From Pseudoxanthomonas sp. Root65 (GTDB taxonomy: Bacteria > Pseudomonadota > Gammaproteobacteria > Xanthomonadales > Xanthomonadaceae), in NCBI RefSeq assembly GCF_001427635.1, contig NZ_LMHA01000002.1:1-64000 (forward strand): a DNA stretch of 64,000 nucleotides. The letters are read 5' to 3'. Every line of letters starts with the position of its first letter. Position 1 is the first letter of the stretch. The notes under the pieces were generated by a model. It was given only the letters and a program-made list of their open reading frames with translations. It did no database searches and was not told where the DNA came from. Positions 19,901 through 29,737 of this stretch are shown piece by piece. The position numbers and the translations under genes are program-made.

Positions 19901-20542
19901 GGCCCGGCGCACGGTCTCCGCCATCACGTCCTTGCCGAGCAGCGGCCGTATTCCCGGCGAATCGGGATACAGCAGGTCGAGCACCACATAGTCGTCGCGA
20001 TCGCCGGCGGGGTGGATGGCGAAGGCATCGCCATAGCGCGCGCGTTGTGCCGCGACATAGGCGTCGCGTTCGTCGTGCCGCACGTGGCGCGCGAATCCGA
20101 GCCCGTGTACGGCCGATTGACGCGTGGGCACCTGCAGCTTCTCCACGAAGGCGTAGAAGCTGTCCTGTTCGATGTCCTGGCGCCCCTCCAGCACGGCGGC
20201 GGCGGCACGCACCGTGTCTTCGTACGCATGCATGTGGCTGGTCACGGCCGTGGCCACGGCGTCGGCGCGCGCATCGAACTGCGCGCGGGCATGTTCGCGG
20301 GCCTGCTGCCAGGCCGTCGAGCCGGACCACAGCGACAGCAGGCAGGCAATGACCAGCACGCCCCAGGCCAGCGAATTCAGGTTGCGCTGGCGCCGACGGG
20401 CAGTGGATCCGGATCCACTGAATGCCCGCAGTTCCGATGCCCGGTCCACGCCCGACTCCACGCGTGTGATCCCCGTCCGCTGGTTGCCGGCTATCACGCC
20501 ACGAACGCGCAGCGCCTGCAAGCGCTGTCGCACGCGGGCCAA
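16943..20542 (-). CDS. CHASE-PAS-GGDEF-EAL cyclic-di-GMP signalling protein
   Basis: About 1199 residues. A membrane segment lies near residues 57-73, a CHASE-like periplasmic sensor region at about 95-330 and a second membrane segment at about 355-375. Three PAS-like domains follow (about 385-500, 505-635 and 640-760), then GGDEF (intact RTGGDEFVVLLP near residue 840) and EAL. The EAL domain keeps DDFGTGFSSLSYL and AEGVET but reads EGL instead of EAL. The GGDEF domain has no RxxD inhibitory site. It could both make and break c-di-GMP. The open frame begins at a TTG 21 bases after the amidase stop, so the true start is uncertain. Confidence 0.85.
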   Translation of the reverse strand: MARVRQRLQALRVRGVIAGNQRTGITRVESGVDRASELRAFSGSGSTARRRQRNLNSLAWGVLVIACLLSLWSGSTAWQQAREHARAQFDARADAVATAVTSHMHAYEDTVRAAAAVLEGRQDIEQDSFYAFVEKLQVPTRQSAVHGLGFARHVRHDERDAYVAAQRARYGDAFAIHPAGDRDDYVVLDLLYPDSPGIRPLLGKDVMAETVRRAAIEAARDSGELSAAPLVALGDATKGSTGLAGFLLYAPVYDDPVAARGDVDARRRLLRGFATAGFGWRRVVEDAVGHAGDDEFDLQLRAHDHAGAPIFQTRALESRYGSNWQPAFTAQRELHLLGSEWQLVLRSPPLREALPGLASIVMLTLCGIGLGLLLFLLLHNLARTERRSRALLDAVADHLPALIAYIDADGRYGFANRACRTWSGTPEEWSDRHVDEVHADAPEFLASLKRAMRDCTPDHWTAWDTELGRPPRPVHLYLVPDVESGRKIAGWYLMGNDVSEQRLAHRELAMARDHLKRVTDRLPALIAQFDAQHRLVFHNRAFAELVRWRTPPTPGLHMRELFGEAAYLRHTPQIETAFSGREGEFESSFDTADGTRRMHSFYTPDTDETGTICGFFVMSVDITEKARLEHALHDANELAEVTLTSISEAVITVDDASRVTYMNPAAEALCGWRLDQALQQPLDQVAPLVRVEAYDADDEPHPMGQPGDLQLVRRDDSRLLVERSLSSIHDRDERMVGTVMVLRDITESRALSSRMTYLAHHDALTGLPNRLQLNERLGQAITHATNHGNGIAVLFLDLDLFKHVNDALGHHTGDELLQQVARRIQRNIGNLGTVYRTGGDEFVVLLPNVLARDNVLQVADRLLALAGTPYTVAAHELHQAFSIGISLFPEDGYDAATLMMRADAAMYLAKRNGRNATRFYTRELASSVDARIELENSLRRSLRNGDLSLHYQPQVDRASGRIVGVEGLARWQRGDQLMMPGEFLPIAEETNLIVDIDQWAIRAACRQNRIWQQAGLPPIRVSVNIAAANFDTDDLVDTVVEALRDSGLAAEFLELEVTETTLMRDVQRTDRTLRALKALGVRIAIDDFGTGFSSLSYLGNYGFNVLKIDQSFVRDVAEPNQAAITRAIIGLAAQLQCRTIAEGVETSEQAAWLAANGCDELQGNYFSEPLPAAEFAKLYARGTTWDIPRATPDAGMPTS

Positions 20543-20563
20543 CTCACATTTGCGGGGTGGCGC

Positions 20564-22162
20564 TCAGCGGCGTACAGCGCGTGCCGGCAGCGTGGGCCAA
20601 TACTCGGGTGGCTTGCGTGCCCGCGTGCGCTGTTCGTAGTCGTAGCCCAGCGCGATCAACTGCGCTTCGCTCCATGCCGTGCCCATGAACACCAGGCCCA
20701 GTGGCAGGCCATCGCTGTGGCCCATCGGGACGGTCAGGCTGGGATAGCCTGCCACGGCGGCGGCGCTGTAGCCGGACCCGGGGAAGTGGTCGCCGGCCTT
20801 GTGGTCGGTGAGCCACGCCGGACCAGTGGTCGGGGCGATCAGCGCCACCAGTTGCTGGGCCTTGAGCGCGGCGTCGATGCCTTCCGGGCCGGCCAGCCGG
20901 CGCGCGCGGCTGCGGGCGGCGATATAGGCCGTCTCGCCCAGGCCGCCCTTGCTGTTGGCCTGCTCGAACAACTCCTGGCCGAAGAACGGCATTTCCGATA
21001 CTCGGTAGCGTTCGTTGTAGCCGATCAGCTGCGTCAGCGTGGTCAGCGGCGCCTGGCGTTCGGTCAGGTAGCGCTCCACGCCATGCTTGAACTCGTACAG
21101 CATCAGCTCCAGTTCGTCGGCGTTCCACTGGCCGTCGGTGGGGATCTCCGCATCGACTACGATCGCGCCGGCCTCGCGCATCACCTGGATCGCGCCTTCC
21201 AGCGCGGCCGCCGCGTCGGGGTGGATCGCCGTCTTGCTGCGCAGTACGCCGATGCGGGCGCCCTTCAAGGCGCCGGGTTTCAGCCGTGCGCTGTAGTCCA
21301 CCGCGGTGTTCCAGGCGGCCTGGGTGGTCGCGGCGTCGGCGGCATCCCGTCCGGCCAGCGCGGCCAGCAGCAGGGCGGCATCCGATACGCTGCGGGTGAT
21401 GGGGCCGGCGGTGTCCTGGCTGTGCGAGATGGGCAGGATGCCCTGCCGGCTGACCAGGCCGACGGTCGGCTTCAGTCCCACCACGCCGTTGATGGCGGCG
21501 GGGCAGAGGATGCTGCCGTCGGTCTCGGTGCCCACGCTGACCGCCGCGAGGTTGGCCGATACCGCCACCGCACTGCCGGAACTCGACCCGCAGGGGTTGC
21601 GGTCCAGCGCGTACGGGTTGCGGGTCTGCCCGCCGCGGCCGCTCCAGCCCGAGGTGGAGTGCGTGGAACGGAAATTCGCCCATTCGCTGAGGTTGGTCTT
21701 GCCCAGGATGACCGCGCCGGCCTCGCGCAGGCGCCGCACCAGAAACGCGTCCTGGCCGGGACGGAAATCCTTCAGCGCCAGCGAGCCCGCAGACGTGGCC
21801 ATCGGCACCGCGTCGATATTGTCCTTGAGCAGCACCGGAATGCCGTGCAGCGGCCCGCGCACGGCATTGGCGCGGCGCTCGACGTCGCGCAGTGCGGCTT
21901 CCTTGAGGGCATCCGGATTCAGTTCGATGACCGCATTGAGCTGCGGCCCGGCCTTGTCGACGGCGGCGATACGGTCCAGGTAGGCCTGCGTCAGGCCGCG
22001 GCTGTCCAGTTCGCCCGCCTGCATGCGCGCCTGCAGGTCGCTGATGTCGAGCTCGGCGTAGATGAAATCGGTCGGGGCGGGCACCGTCGCGGCCGGAGGC
22101 GTCGCCGGCTGGCAGGCCACCAGGGCGAGCATCAGGCCAAGCGGCAGCGGGAATCGACGCAT
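20564..22162 (-). CDS. Amidase-signature lipoprotein
   Basis: 532 residues. The N-terminus MRRFPLPLGLMLALVAC is a lipoprotein signal with the acylated Cys at 17. The rest is an amidase-signature enzyme with the Ser-cisSer-Lys triad visible: Lys113 (LLKDNID), Ser193 (CGSSSGSAV) and Ser217 (GTETDGSI). The family hydrolyses amides, including amino acid amides, acyl amides and peptide amides; the substrate is not predictable. It is in a same-strand run downstream of typA and the DUF2127 gene and just before the c-di-GMP gene. Confidence 0.88.
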   Translation of the reverse strand: MRRFPLPLGLMLALVACQPATPPAATVPAPTDFIYAELDISDLQARMQAGELDSRGLTQAYLDRIAAVDKAGPQLNAVIELNPDALKEAALRDVERRANAVRGPLHGIPVLLKDNIDAVPMATSAGSLALKDFRPGQDAFLVRRLREAGAVILGKTNLSEWANFRSTHSTSGWSGRGGQTRNPYALDRNPCGSSSGSAVAVSANLAAVSVGTETDGSILCPAAINGVVGLKPTVGLVSRQGILPISHSQDTAGPITRSVSDAALLLAALAGRDAADAATTQAAWNTAVDYSARLKPGALKGARIGVLRSKTAIHPDAAAALEGAIQVMREAGAIVVDAEIPTDGQWNADELELMLYEFKHGVERYLTERQAPLTTLTQLIGYNERYRVSEMPFFGQELFEQANSKGGLGETAYIAARSRARRLAGPEGIDAALKAQQLVALIAPTTGPAWLTDHKAGDHFPGSGYSAAAVAGYPSLTVPMGHSDGLPLGLVFMGTAWSEAQLIALGYDYEQRTRARKPPEYWPTLPARAVRR

Positions 22163-22213
22163 GCGGATACCTTCGCGGGACTGCCGCAGGCTACGCAGGG
22201 GCTGGCCCGTGCG

Positions 22214-22684
22214 TCAAATGTCCCGGCGGCGGCGGATATCCCGCCACAGGACCCACACGATCACCAGGTTCACGATCAGCAGCGCCCAGGTGTGCCAGCC
22301 GGGGTGGTGGTACAGCGCGTAGATGTCCAGCGGCAGGTAGGCGGCCGAACCGATGCAGCCCAGCCACGATGCCCAGGCGCGGGCGCGCCACAGGCCCCAC
22401 CCTTCCAGCAGGCGCATGCCCGCATACACCGCGATGATCAGCACGGTGACGTGGATCGAGTCGGGATTGATGCGGTCCAGCCACTGGCTCACCGCGCCGG
22501 GACCGGCATCGGGAATGAAGCGGGTGACCACCGCCTGCACGCTCTCGCGCAGACGGTCGGGGCCCAATGCCAGCAGGCCGCCGGCGAAGGCCAAGGCCAG
22601 CACGCCCTTGGCGCCCTCGAACAGGGCGATGGCGTGCAGGCCGGGGTGCGCCCTGGGATCCGGGTCGTACGCGGATGTCTCCAA
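22214..22684 (-). CDS. DUF2127-type membrane protein
   Basis: 156 residues with about four hydrophobic segments. The patterns GLHAIALFEGAKGVLAL and GMRLLEGWGLWRARAWASWL resemble the DUF2127 family of small inner-membrane proteins of unknown function. It starts 19 bases after the typA stop on the same strand and is probably cotranscribed with typA. No catalytic residues are evident. Confidence 0.75.
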   Translation of the reverse strand: METSAYDPDPRAHPGLHAIALFEGAKGVLALAFAGGLLALGPDRLRESVQAVVTRFIPDAGPGAVSQWLDRINPDSIHVTVLIIAVYAGMRLLEGWGLWRARAWASWLGCIGSAAYLPLDIYALYHHPGWHTWALLIVNLVIVWVLWRDIRRRRDI

Positions 22685-22703
22685 GGCGCGGTACCTGCCG
22701 GTA

Positions 22704-24533
<1,830 letters not shown>

Positions 24534-24614
24534 GGATTCTGGGATCGGAAAAACGCACCCGGATACCCCTTGAGCAGGGCAGGGCGCGAGGACGGGGAGG
24601 AAAGAAGGCGGCGT

Positions 24615-24643
24615 ATTATAGCCGGCTACGGCGCGCTAAGCAC
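24615..24643 (-). promoter_or_regulatory. Promoter of typA (minus strand)
   Basis: On the minus strand, GTGCTT (24643-24638), a 17-bp spacer and a perfect TATAAT (24620-24615). The predicted start is about 75 bases before the typA ATG. The remainder of the 291-base typA/cyclophilin divergent gap shows no gene; the cyclophilin promoter was not identified. Confidence 0.6.
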
Positions 24644-24824
24644 CTGATTTTCCGAACAACGTCAGAATGGAAGCCGGTTGCCGGAGGGTCTGCCCTTGAA
24701 ATCGCCCCGGATCGTCGTGATCTGGGAGCGGAGGTCGCCTGAACGGGCGCCCGTCTTCTCTTTGGCGACCACTACGGCCGGTCCGGCTGTCCGTCCCCCT
24801 TTTTCACCCCTGGAGAACCACACG

Positions 24825-25322
24825 ATGAGCCAGCTGACCGCCACCTTCGACACCTCGCGCGGCCCGATCACGATCGAGCTGTACCCCGACAAGGCCCCGC
24901 TGACGGTGGCCAACTTCGTCAACCTGGCCAAGCGCGGGTTCTACGATGGCCTGAACTTCCACCGCGTGATCCCCGACTTCATGATCCAGGGCGGCTGTCC
25001 GGAAGGCTCGGGCCGCGGCGGCCCGGGTTACCGCTTCGAGGACGAGACCACCAACGGCGTGCGCCACGAGCGCGGCGTGCTGTCGATGGCCAACGCCGGC
25101 CCCAGCACCAACGGCAGCCAGTTCTTCATCACCCACGTGCCCACCCCGTGGCTGGATGGCAAGCACACGGTGTTCGGCAAGGTCACTGAAGGCCTGGACG
25201 TGGTGGACGCGGTGAAGCAGGGCGACCTGATCACCAAGGTCACCCTTAGCGGCGACACCGATGCCGTACTGGCCGCCAAGGCCGACCGCGTCGCGGAGTG
25301 GAATCGCGTCCTGTCCGCGTGA
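24825..25322 (+). CDS. ppiB: Cytoplasmic cyclophilin-type peptidyl-prolyl isomerase
   Basis: 165 residues from [20 protein letters not shown], with TGGAG upstream and no signal peptide, so it is the cytoplasmic PpiB-like form. It catalyses cis-trans isomerisation of Xaa-Pro bonds. The active-site Arg stretch [13 protein letters not shown] and the later [20 protein letters not shown] are intact. An intrinsic terminator follows directly. Confidence 0.93.
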   Translation: MSQLTATFDTSRGPITIELYPDKAPLTVANFVNLAKRGFYDGLNFHRVIPDFMIQGGCPEGSGRGGPGYRFEDETTNGVRHERGVLSMANAGPSTNGSQFFITHVPTPWLDGKHTVFGKVTEGLDVVDAVKQGDLITKVTLSGDTDAVLAAKADRVAEWNRVLSA

Positions 25323-25331
25323 TGCAATGGA

Positions 25332-25361
25332 GGGCCGGTCACTGACCGGCCCTTCTTCTTT
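25332..25361 (+). terminator. Intrinsic terminator after the cyclophilin gene
   Basis: Nine-bp stem GGGCCGGTC / GACCGGCCC with an ACT loop and tail TTCTTCTTT. It lies nine bases after the stop and only 13 bases before the next gene's ATG, whose ribosome-binding site (CGGAG) follows the T-run. Confidence 0.9.
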
Positions 25362-25374
25362 ACGGAGCACCACC

Positions 25375-26151
25375 ATGAAGGATCGCCGTCGGCGCCCGAT
25401 GCGCGCGATGCTGCTGTTCGCTGCCGTGCTGATGCTGGCGGCCTGTCGCCAGGAGGCCGAGACCGATCCGGCCGCCGCAGCGCCGGAACGGGAGCAGCCG
25501 TCGGCCGAACGTTTCCAGCAGAGCCTCGAGGGCCTCTGGAGCACCGAAGAGAACGAAGGCGATGACGCGGAAACGCTCTACGCATTCGAGTGGCGAGCCG
25601 AAGGCGGTCTGCGCGTCGTGCGCGACGGCGCCTGGCTGGACGGGAAGGTCGAGGATGTCGACCTGGACAATGGCACGCTGGCGCTGCACGTGACCTCGGA
25701 CACGGGGCCCAGCGAGACCGTCACGGTACGCAAGGTCCCGGATCCGGACACGCCGGATGCCTTCAGCCTGCGCATCACCTGGGGAGGCGGCCAGTCGGAG
25801 GCCTTGGGCTTCGTAAGGCGCCTGACGGCGCGGGATCGCGAAGAGATTGCGGAGGCGATCCGCACCGCGGGCCGGCAGGGCGATGCCGCCTGCGACACCG
25901 ATGCCCCGGCCGGCAGCATCCGGGCGACGCTGGTCTGCGGGCACGAGGAGTTCGGCGCCCTGGATGCCGGCATGCGCAAGCAGTTCAAAGAACTGGCCGA
26001 CCGCTATCCCGATGGCGACCGCACGGTCGAGGCGGCGACCCGGCAACTGGACGCCTGCGGGACCCCCGCCTGCCTGCGCGCGGCGTATGCGCAATGGCAG
26101 GCCTATTTCGACGAGAACTACGACCTGGGCGACGTCGTGGACTACCAGTGA
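25375..26151 (+). CDS. Lipoprotein with LprI-like C-terminal region
   Basis: 258 residues. The signal MKDRRRRPMRAMLLFAAVLM ends in LAAC (lipidated Cys24), followed by an Ala/Glu-rich linker. The middle part looks like a beta-rich domain. The C-terminal part (about 180-258), with paired cysteines in CGHEEFGALDAGMRKQFKEL and LDACGTPACLRAAY, resembles the LprI/DUF1311 family of small periplasmic proteins, some reported as lysozyme inhibitors. The specific role is unknown. Confidence 0.75.
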   Translation: MKDRRRRPMRAMLLFAAVLMLAACRQEAETDPAAAAPEREQPSAERFQQSLEGLWSTEENEGDDAETLYAFEWRAEGGLRVVRDGAWLDGKVEDVDLDNGTLALHVTSDTGPSETVTVRKVPDPDTPDAFSLRITWGGGQSEALGFVRRLTARDREEIAEAIRTAGRQGDAACDTDAPAGSIRATLVCGHEEFGALDAGMRKQFKELADRYPDGDRTVEAATRQLDACGTPACLRAAYAQWQAYFDENYDLGDVVDYQ

Positions 26152-26282
26152 CGGCGCGTGGCTGACCGGCCTGAGGTAGACCATGGCCTAGTCGGTCGCG
26201 GCGGGGTGCCGTGATACCATTTTGCGCCGCAAAAAAGACCGCGGCGACGCTCCCCAACCGTTTTCCCCCGCGAGGTTGTGCA

Positions 26283-27485
26283 ATGCCCCTGCTTGCCCGG
26301 CGCATCGGTCGCGCCAAGCCCAGTGCGATCATGGCGGTGGCCGAGAAGGCCAAGAAGCTGAAAGCCGAAGGCCGCGACATCATCAGCTTCTCGATCGGCG
26401 TCCCCAATTTCCTGCCCGGCGACCATGTCTATCAGGCCGCGCGCGACGCGCTGGCCAAGGACTCCGGCCAGTACGGCAGCAACCGCGGCACCGACGCGCT
26501 GCTGGATGCCTTCCTGCAGCACATCGAGGCGCTGGGCCTGACCGGCTATACGCGTGCCAACCTGTCCACCGGCATCGGCGCCAAGCACATCCTGTACAAC
26601 CTGGCCGAGTCGCTGCTGGACGAAGGCGACACCCTCGTCTATCCGTCGCCGTACTGGACCACCTACGCCGACATCGCCGACATCGTCAACGCGAAGGCGG
26701 TACCGCTGCCGTGTCCGGCCAGCCAGGACTATAAGCTGACACCGGCGCAGCTGGACGATGCGCTGGCGACACACAAGCCGAAGGTCTTCCTGTTCAACAA
26801 CCCGTCCAACCCTACGGGCATGGTCTACGCGCGCGACGAAGTCGCCGCGCTGGCCGATGTGCTGGTGAAGTATCCCGACACCTGGATTATCACCGACGAC
26901 ATCTACAACCGCATGCTGTTCGATGGGCTCGCGTACACCAACTTCGTGCAGGCGCGCCCGGAGCTGCGCGAGCGCACGGTGTTCGTCGATTCGCTGTCCA
27001 AGACCTACGGCATGCCCGGCTGGCGCGTCGGTTTCATGGCCGGTCCGGAGTCGGTGGCGAAAGCGCTGACCACGATGAACTCCAACCACATCACCAACGT
27101 GCCGGAAGTGGTCACCGCCGCGGCGATCGCTGCGCTGACTGGCCCGCAGGACGTGCCCACGCAGAAGAACGCCGAGTTCCAGGCCAAGCGCGACCAGGTG
27201 CTGGCGGCCATGGAAGCGATTCCCGGCGTGGTCTGCCCACGTCCGCAGGGCGCGTTCTATGTGTTCCCCGACATCAGCTGCGCGTTCGGCAAGTCGCACA
27301 ACGGCGTGAAGATCGAGAACGACGTCGACGTCTGCAACGCACTGCTCGACGCGAAGGGCGTGGCCTGTGTGCCGGGCTCGGCGTTCGGCGAGCCGCGCGC
27401 GTTGCGCATCAGCTATACCTGCCCGACGCCGCAGCTGGCGCCGGGGCTGCAACGCTTCCAGGACTTCTTTGCCGAACTGACGTAA
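26283..27485 (+). CDS. PLP-dependent aminotransferase, class I (aspartate aminotransferase-like)
   Basis: 400 residues from [20 protein letters not shown]. It is a fold-type I aminotransferase: [22 protein letters not shown] (cofactor Asp-x-x-Tyr) and the Schiff-base lysine in [15 protein letters not shown] are present. The most likely reaction is aspartate plus 2-oxoglutarate to oxaloacetate plus glutamate, which suits its position upstream of mdh, but substrate range cannot be read from the sequence. A longer 5' frame is unlikely, since GAGG precedes the chosen ATG. Confidence 0.9.
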   Translation: MPLLARRIGRAKPSAIMAVAEKAKKLKAEGRDIISFSIGVPNFLPGDHVYQAARDALAKDSGQYGSNRGTDALLDAFLQHIEALGLTGYTRANLSTGIGAKHILYNLAESLLDEGDTLVYPSPYWTTYADIADIVNAKAVPLPCPASQDYKLTPAQLDDALATHKPKVFLFNNPSNPTGMVYARDEVAALADVLVKYPDTWIITDDIYNRMLFDGLAYTNFVQARPELRERTVFVDSLSKTYGMPGWRVGFMAGPESVAKALTTMNSNHITNVPEVVTAAAIAALTGPQDVPTQKNAEFQAKRDQVLAAMEAIPGVVCPRPQGAFYVFPDISCAFGKSHNGVKIENDVDVCNALLDAKGVACVPGSAFGEPRALRISYTCPTPQLAPGLQRFQDFFAELT

Positions 27486-27492
27486 CCGCCCT

Positions 27493-27539
27493 GTGGGCCA
27501 CGGCCCACGCTGTCCCCACGCGGTGGGCCAGGGCCCACC
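27493..27539. repeat. Paired GTGGGCC palindromes (REP-like)
   Basis: Two adjacent palindromes, GTGGGCC/GGCCCAC (27493-27508) and GGTGGGCC/GGCCCACC (27522-27539), the second followed by CTAC. This GGTGGGCC-type element is a familiar dispersed repeat in Xanthomonadaceae intergenic regions. It occupies most of the 79-base gap between the aminotransferase and mdh. Confidence 0.6.
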
Positions 27540-27564
27540 CTACGAAACCCCGAGGATCCGCACC

Positions 27565-28551
27565 ATGAAAACCCCCGTCCGTGTTGCCGTCACCGGCGCT
27601 GCTGGCCAGATCGGCTACGCGCTGCTGTTCCGCATCGCCTCCGGCGAAATGCTGGGCAAGGACCAGCCGGTCATCCTGCAACTGCTCGAGCTGCCGCTGG
27701 AGAAAGCCCAGGCCGCGCTGCAGGGCGTGATCATGGAGCTGGAAGACTGCGCGTTCCCGCTGCTGGCCGGCGTGGTCGGTACCGACGATCCGGAAGTCGC
27801 ATTCAAGGACGCCGATGTCGCCCTGCTGGTCGGCGCGCGTCCGCGCGGCCCGGGCATGGAGCGCAAGGACCTGCTGCTGGAGAACGCCAAGATCTTCACC
27901 GCCCAGGGCGCCGCGCTGAACAAGGTCGCCAGCCGCAACGTCAAGGTGCTGGTGGTCGGCAACCCGGCGAACACCAACGCCTACATCGCCATGAAGTCCG
28001 CGCCGGACCTGCCGGCCAAGAACTTCACCGCCATGCTGCGCCTGGACCACAACCGCGCGCTGTCGCAGCTGGCCAGCAAGGCCGGCGTGGCCGTGGGCGA
28101 CATCGAGAAGCTGGTCGTGTGGGGCAACCACAGCCCGACCATGTACCCGGACTACCGCTTCGCCACCGTCAACGGCCAGTCGCTGAAGGACAAGATCAAC
28201 GACGCCGACTGGAACGCCAACGAGTTCATCCCGAAGGTCGGCAAGCGCGGTGCCGCCATCATCGAGGCGCGCGGGCTGTCCTCGGCCGCCTCGGCCGCCA
28301 ACGCCGCCATCGACCACGTGCGCGACTGGGTGCTGGGCAGCAACGGCAAGTGGGTGACGATGGGCATCCCGTCCGACGGCAGCTACGGCATTCCGGAAGG
28401 CGTGATGTTCGGCTTCGCCGTCACCACCGAGAACGGCGAGTACACGATGGTGAAGGATCTGCCGGTCGACGCCTTCAGCCAGGCCGCGATCGACAAGACG
28501 CTGGGCGAGCTGGAAGAGGAGCGCAGCGGCGTGGCGCACCTGCTGGGCTGA
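27565..28551 (+). CDS. mdh: Malate dehydrogenase
   Basis: 328 residues from [20 protein letters not shown], with CGAGG upstream. It oxidises malate to oxaloacetate with NAD in the TCA cycle. It has the dinucleotide motif TGAAGQIG, the mobile-loop region [15 protein letters not shown] with substrate-binding arginines and the catalytic His in [13 protein letters not shown]. Length and sequence fit the cytosolic-type MDH of beta- and xanthomonad gammaproteobacteria. Confidence 0.97.
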   Translation: MKTPVRVAVTGAAGQIGYALLFRIASGEMLGKDQPVILQLLELPLEKAQAALQGVIMELEDCAFPLLAGVVGTDDPEVAFKDADVALLVGARPRGPGMERKDLLLENAKIFTAQGAALNKVASRNVKVLVVGNPANTNAYIAMKSAPDLPAKNFTAMLRLDHNRALSQLASKAGVAVGDIEKLVVWGNHSPTMYPDYRFATVNGQSLKDKINDADWNANEFIPKVGKRGAAIIEARGLSSAASAANAAIDHVRDWVLGSNGKWVTMGIPSDGSYGIPEGVMFGFAVTTENGEYTMVKDLPVDAFSQAAIDKTLGELEEERSGVAHLLG

Positions 28552-28574
28552 TCGCCCTGCCATGGTGTACAAGA

Positions 28575-28601
28575 AGCGCCGGGGATACCGGCGCTTTTTT
28601 T
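28575..28601 (+). terminator. Intrinsic terminator after mdh
   Basis: Eight-bp stem AGCGCCGG / CCGGCGCT with a GGATA loop and a run of seven T. It lies 24 bases after the mdh stop. Confidence 0.93.
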
Positions 28602-28640
28602 GTCCCGCGTGGGGCAGGCGACCGGTGGCTGGGGGTTGGC

Positions 28641-29621
28641 ATGATCGTTCCGCAGTTCTGGGCCGAGGGTCGGCTGCAGCATCGCGCCAAGGGCCGGCAG
28701 GTCACCGTGCGCCGCTTCGGCTGGTCGGACCTGAGTCCGGAAGATGCGCAGGCGGTCGCCGATGAACGCACGCGCGCGGCGTTCGATCGCGTGCTGGCGG
28801 GCGAGCCGTTGCCGCGTCGCGAGGACAAGCGTCCTTACAACGGTGCGGTGGGTGTACCGATCCGCGAGGAGATCGTCGGCCGCGACGGCGACTGCGTGAT
28901 CACCCGCAATTCCTATGGCGCGCTCTGCCTCAATACGCCGCATGCGTTGTTCGTGGATGTCGACTTCGATGATCCACGGCCGGACGCGGCCCTGAAACGC
29001 AAGGTCCGGCTGCCGCTGCTGGCCTTGGCGATCGTCGCGGGCCTGCTCGCCGGGTCGTGGTGGATAGGCGCGGTAGCGATCGTCGTGGCGATGGTGCTGG
29101 CGGGCGGGATGATCCGCCGTCTGCATGCCGCGCGCATGCGCCGCGACGGTGGCCCGGAGGCATGGGCGAATGCACGCGTGGAGGCGTTCGCGACAGCCCA
29201 TCCCGACTGGTGCCTGCGCCAGTACCGCACGCCCGCGGGGTTCCGCCTGCTCGTCATGCATCGCCCCTTCGATCCGTCCGAGCCGGAGGTCGAAGCCTGC
29301 TTCACTGCGCTGAAGACCGATCCGCTGTACGCACTGATGTGCGTGCGCCAGCATTGTTTCCGTGCACGCGTCAGTCCCAAGCCGTGGCGCATCGGCATTG
29401 CCAGGCACCTGCGTCCGCGACCGGGCACCTGGCCGATCAAGCCCGAGCGCATGGCCGAGCGCCGACAATGGGTGGCGGACTATGAACGGCGTTCGGAAGG
29501 TTTTGCGGCCTGCCGCTACGTGCGCACGCTCGGCGACGGCCCGACCGATCCCGGCATCGACGCCGTACGCGCGCTGCATGACCGCCTGTGCCATGCCGAC
29601 AGCGCGCTGCCGCTGGCGTGA
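28641..29621 (+). CDS. Conserved membrane protein of unknown function
   Basis: 326 residues from MIVPQFWAEGRLQHRAKGRQ. A long soluble N-terminal part ends in an acidic hhhDhD segment (LFVDVDFDDP, about residues 107-116). Two adjacent membrane helices follow (about 122-160). The C-terminal part has conserved-looking motifs, YRTPAGFRLLVMHRPFDP and CFRARVSPKPWRIGI. No family could be named with confidence. The D-x-D, a distant His and basic residues recall nucleotidyltransferase or primase-like folds, but that is speculation. It is likely monocistronic after the mdh terminator. Confidence 0.7.
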   Translation: MIVPQFWAEGRLQHRAKGRQVTVRRFGWSDLSPEDAQAVADERTRAAFDRVLAGEPLPRREDKRPYNGAVGVPIREEIVGRDGDCVITRNSYGALCLNTPHALFVDVDFDDPRPDAALKRKVRLPLLALAIVAGLLAGSWWIGAVAIVVAMVLAGGMIRRLHAARMRRDGGPEAWANARVEAFATAHPDWCLRQYRTPAGFRLLVMHRPFDPSEPEVEACFTALKTDPLYALMCVRQHCFRARVSPKPWRIGIARHLRPRPGTWPIKPERMAERRQWVADYERRSEGFAACRYVRTLGDGPTDPGIDAVRALHDRLCHADSALPLA

Positions 29622-29737
29622 TCCGGTGCGTGCACCTGCCTGCGGGTGCGACAGGTTGTCCCATGCGACCAAGGTAGGAAGGTTGGCGGCGCGGCGCGGG
29701 ACTATGCTGCCGGCACGCGTCGCAGCTGGAGCATCGC

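Noticed and set aside
24534..24824. Riboswitch or small RNA upstream of the cyclophilin gene
   Set aside because: Only the typA promoter is supported. No conserved riboswitch core or stable multi-stem fold was seen.
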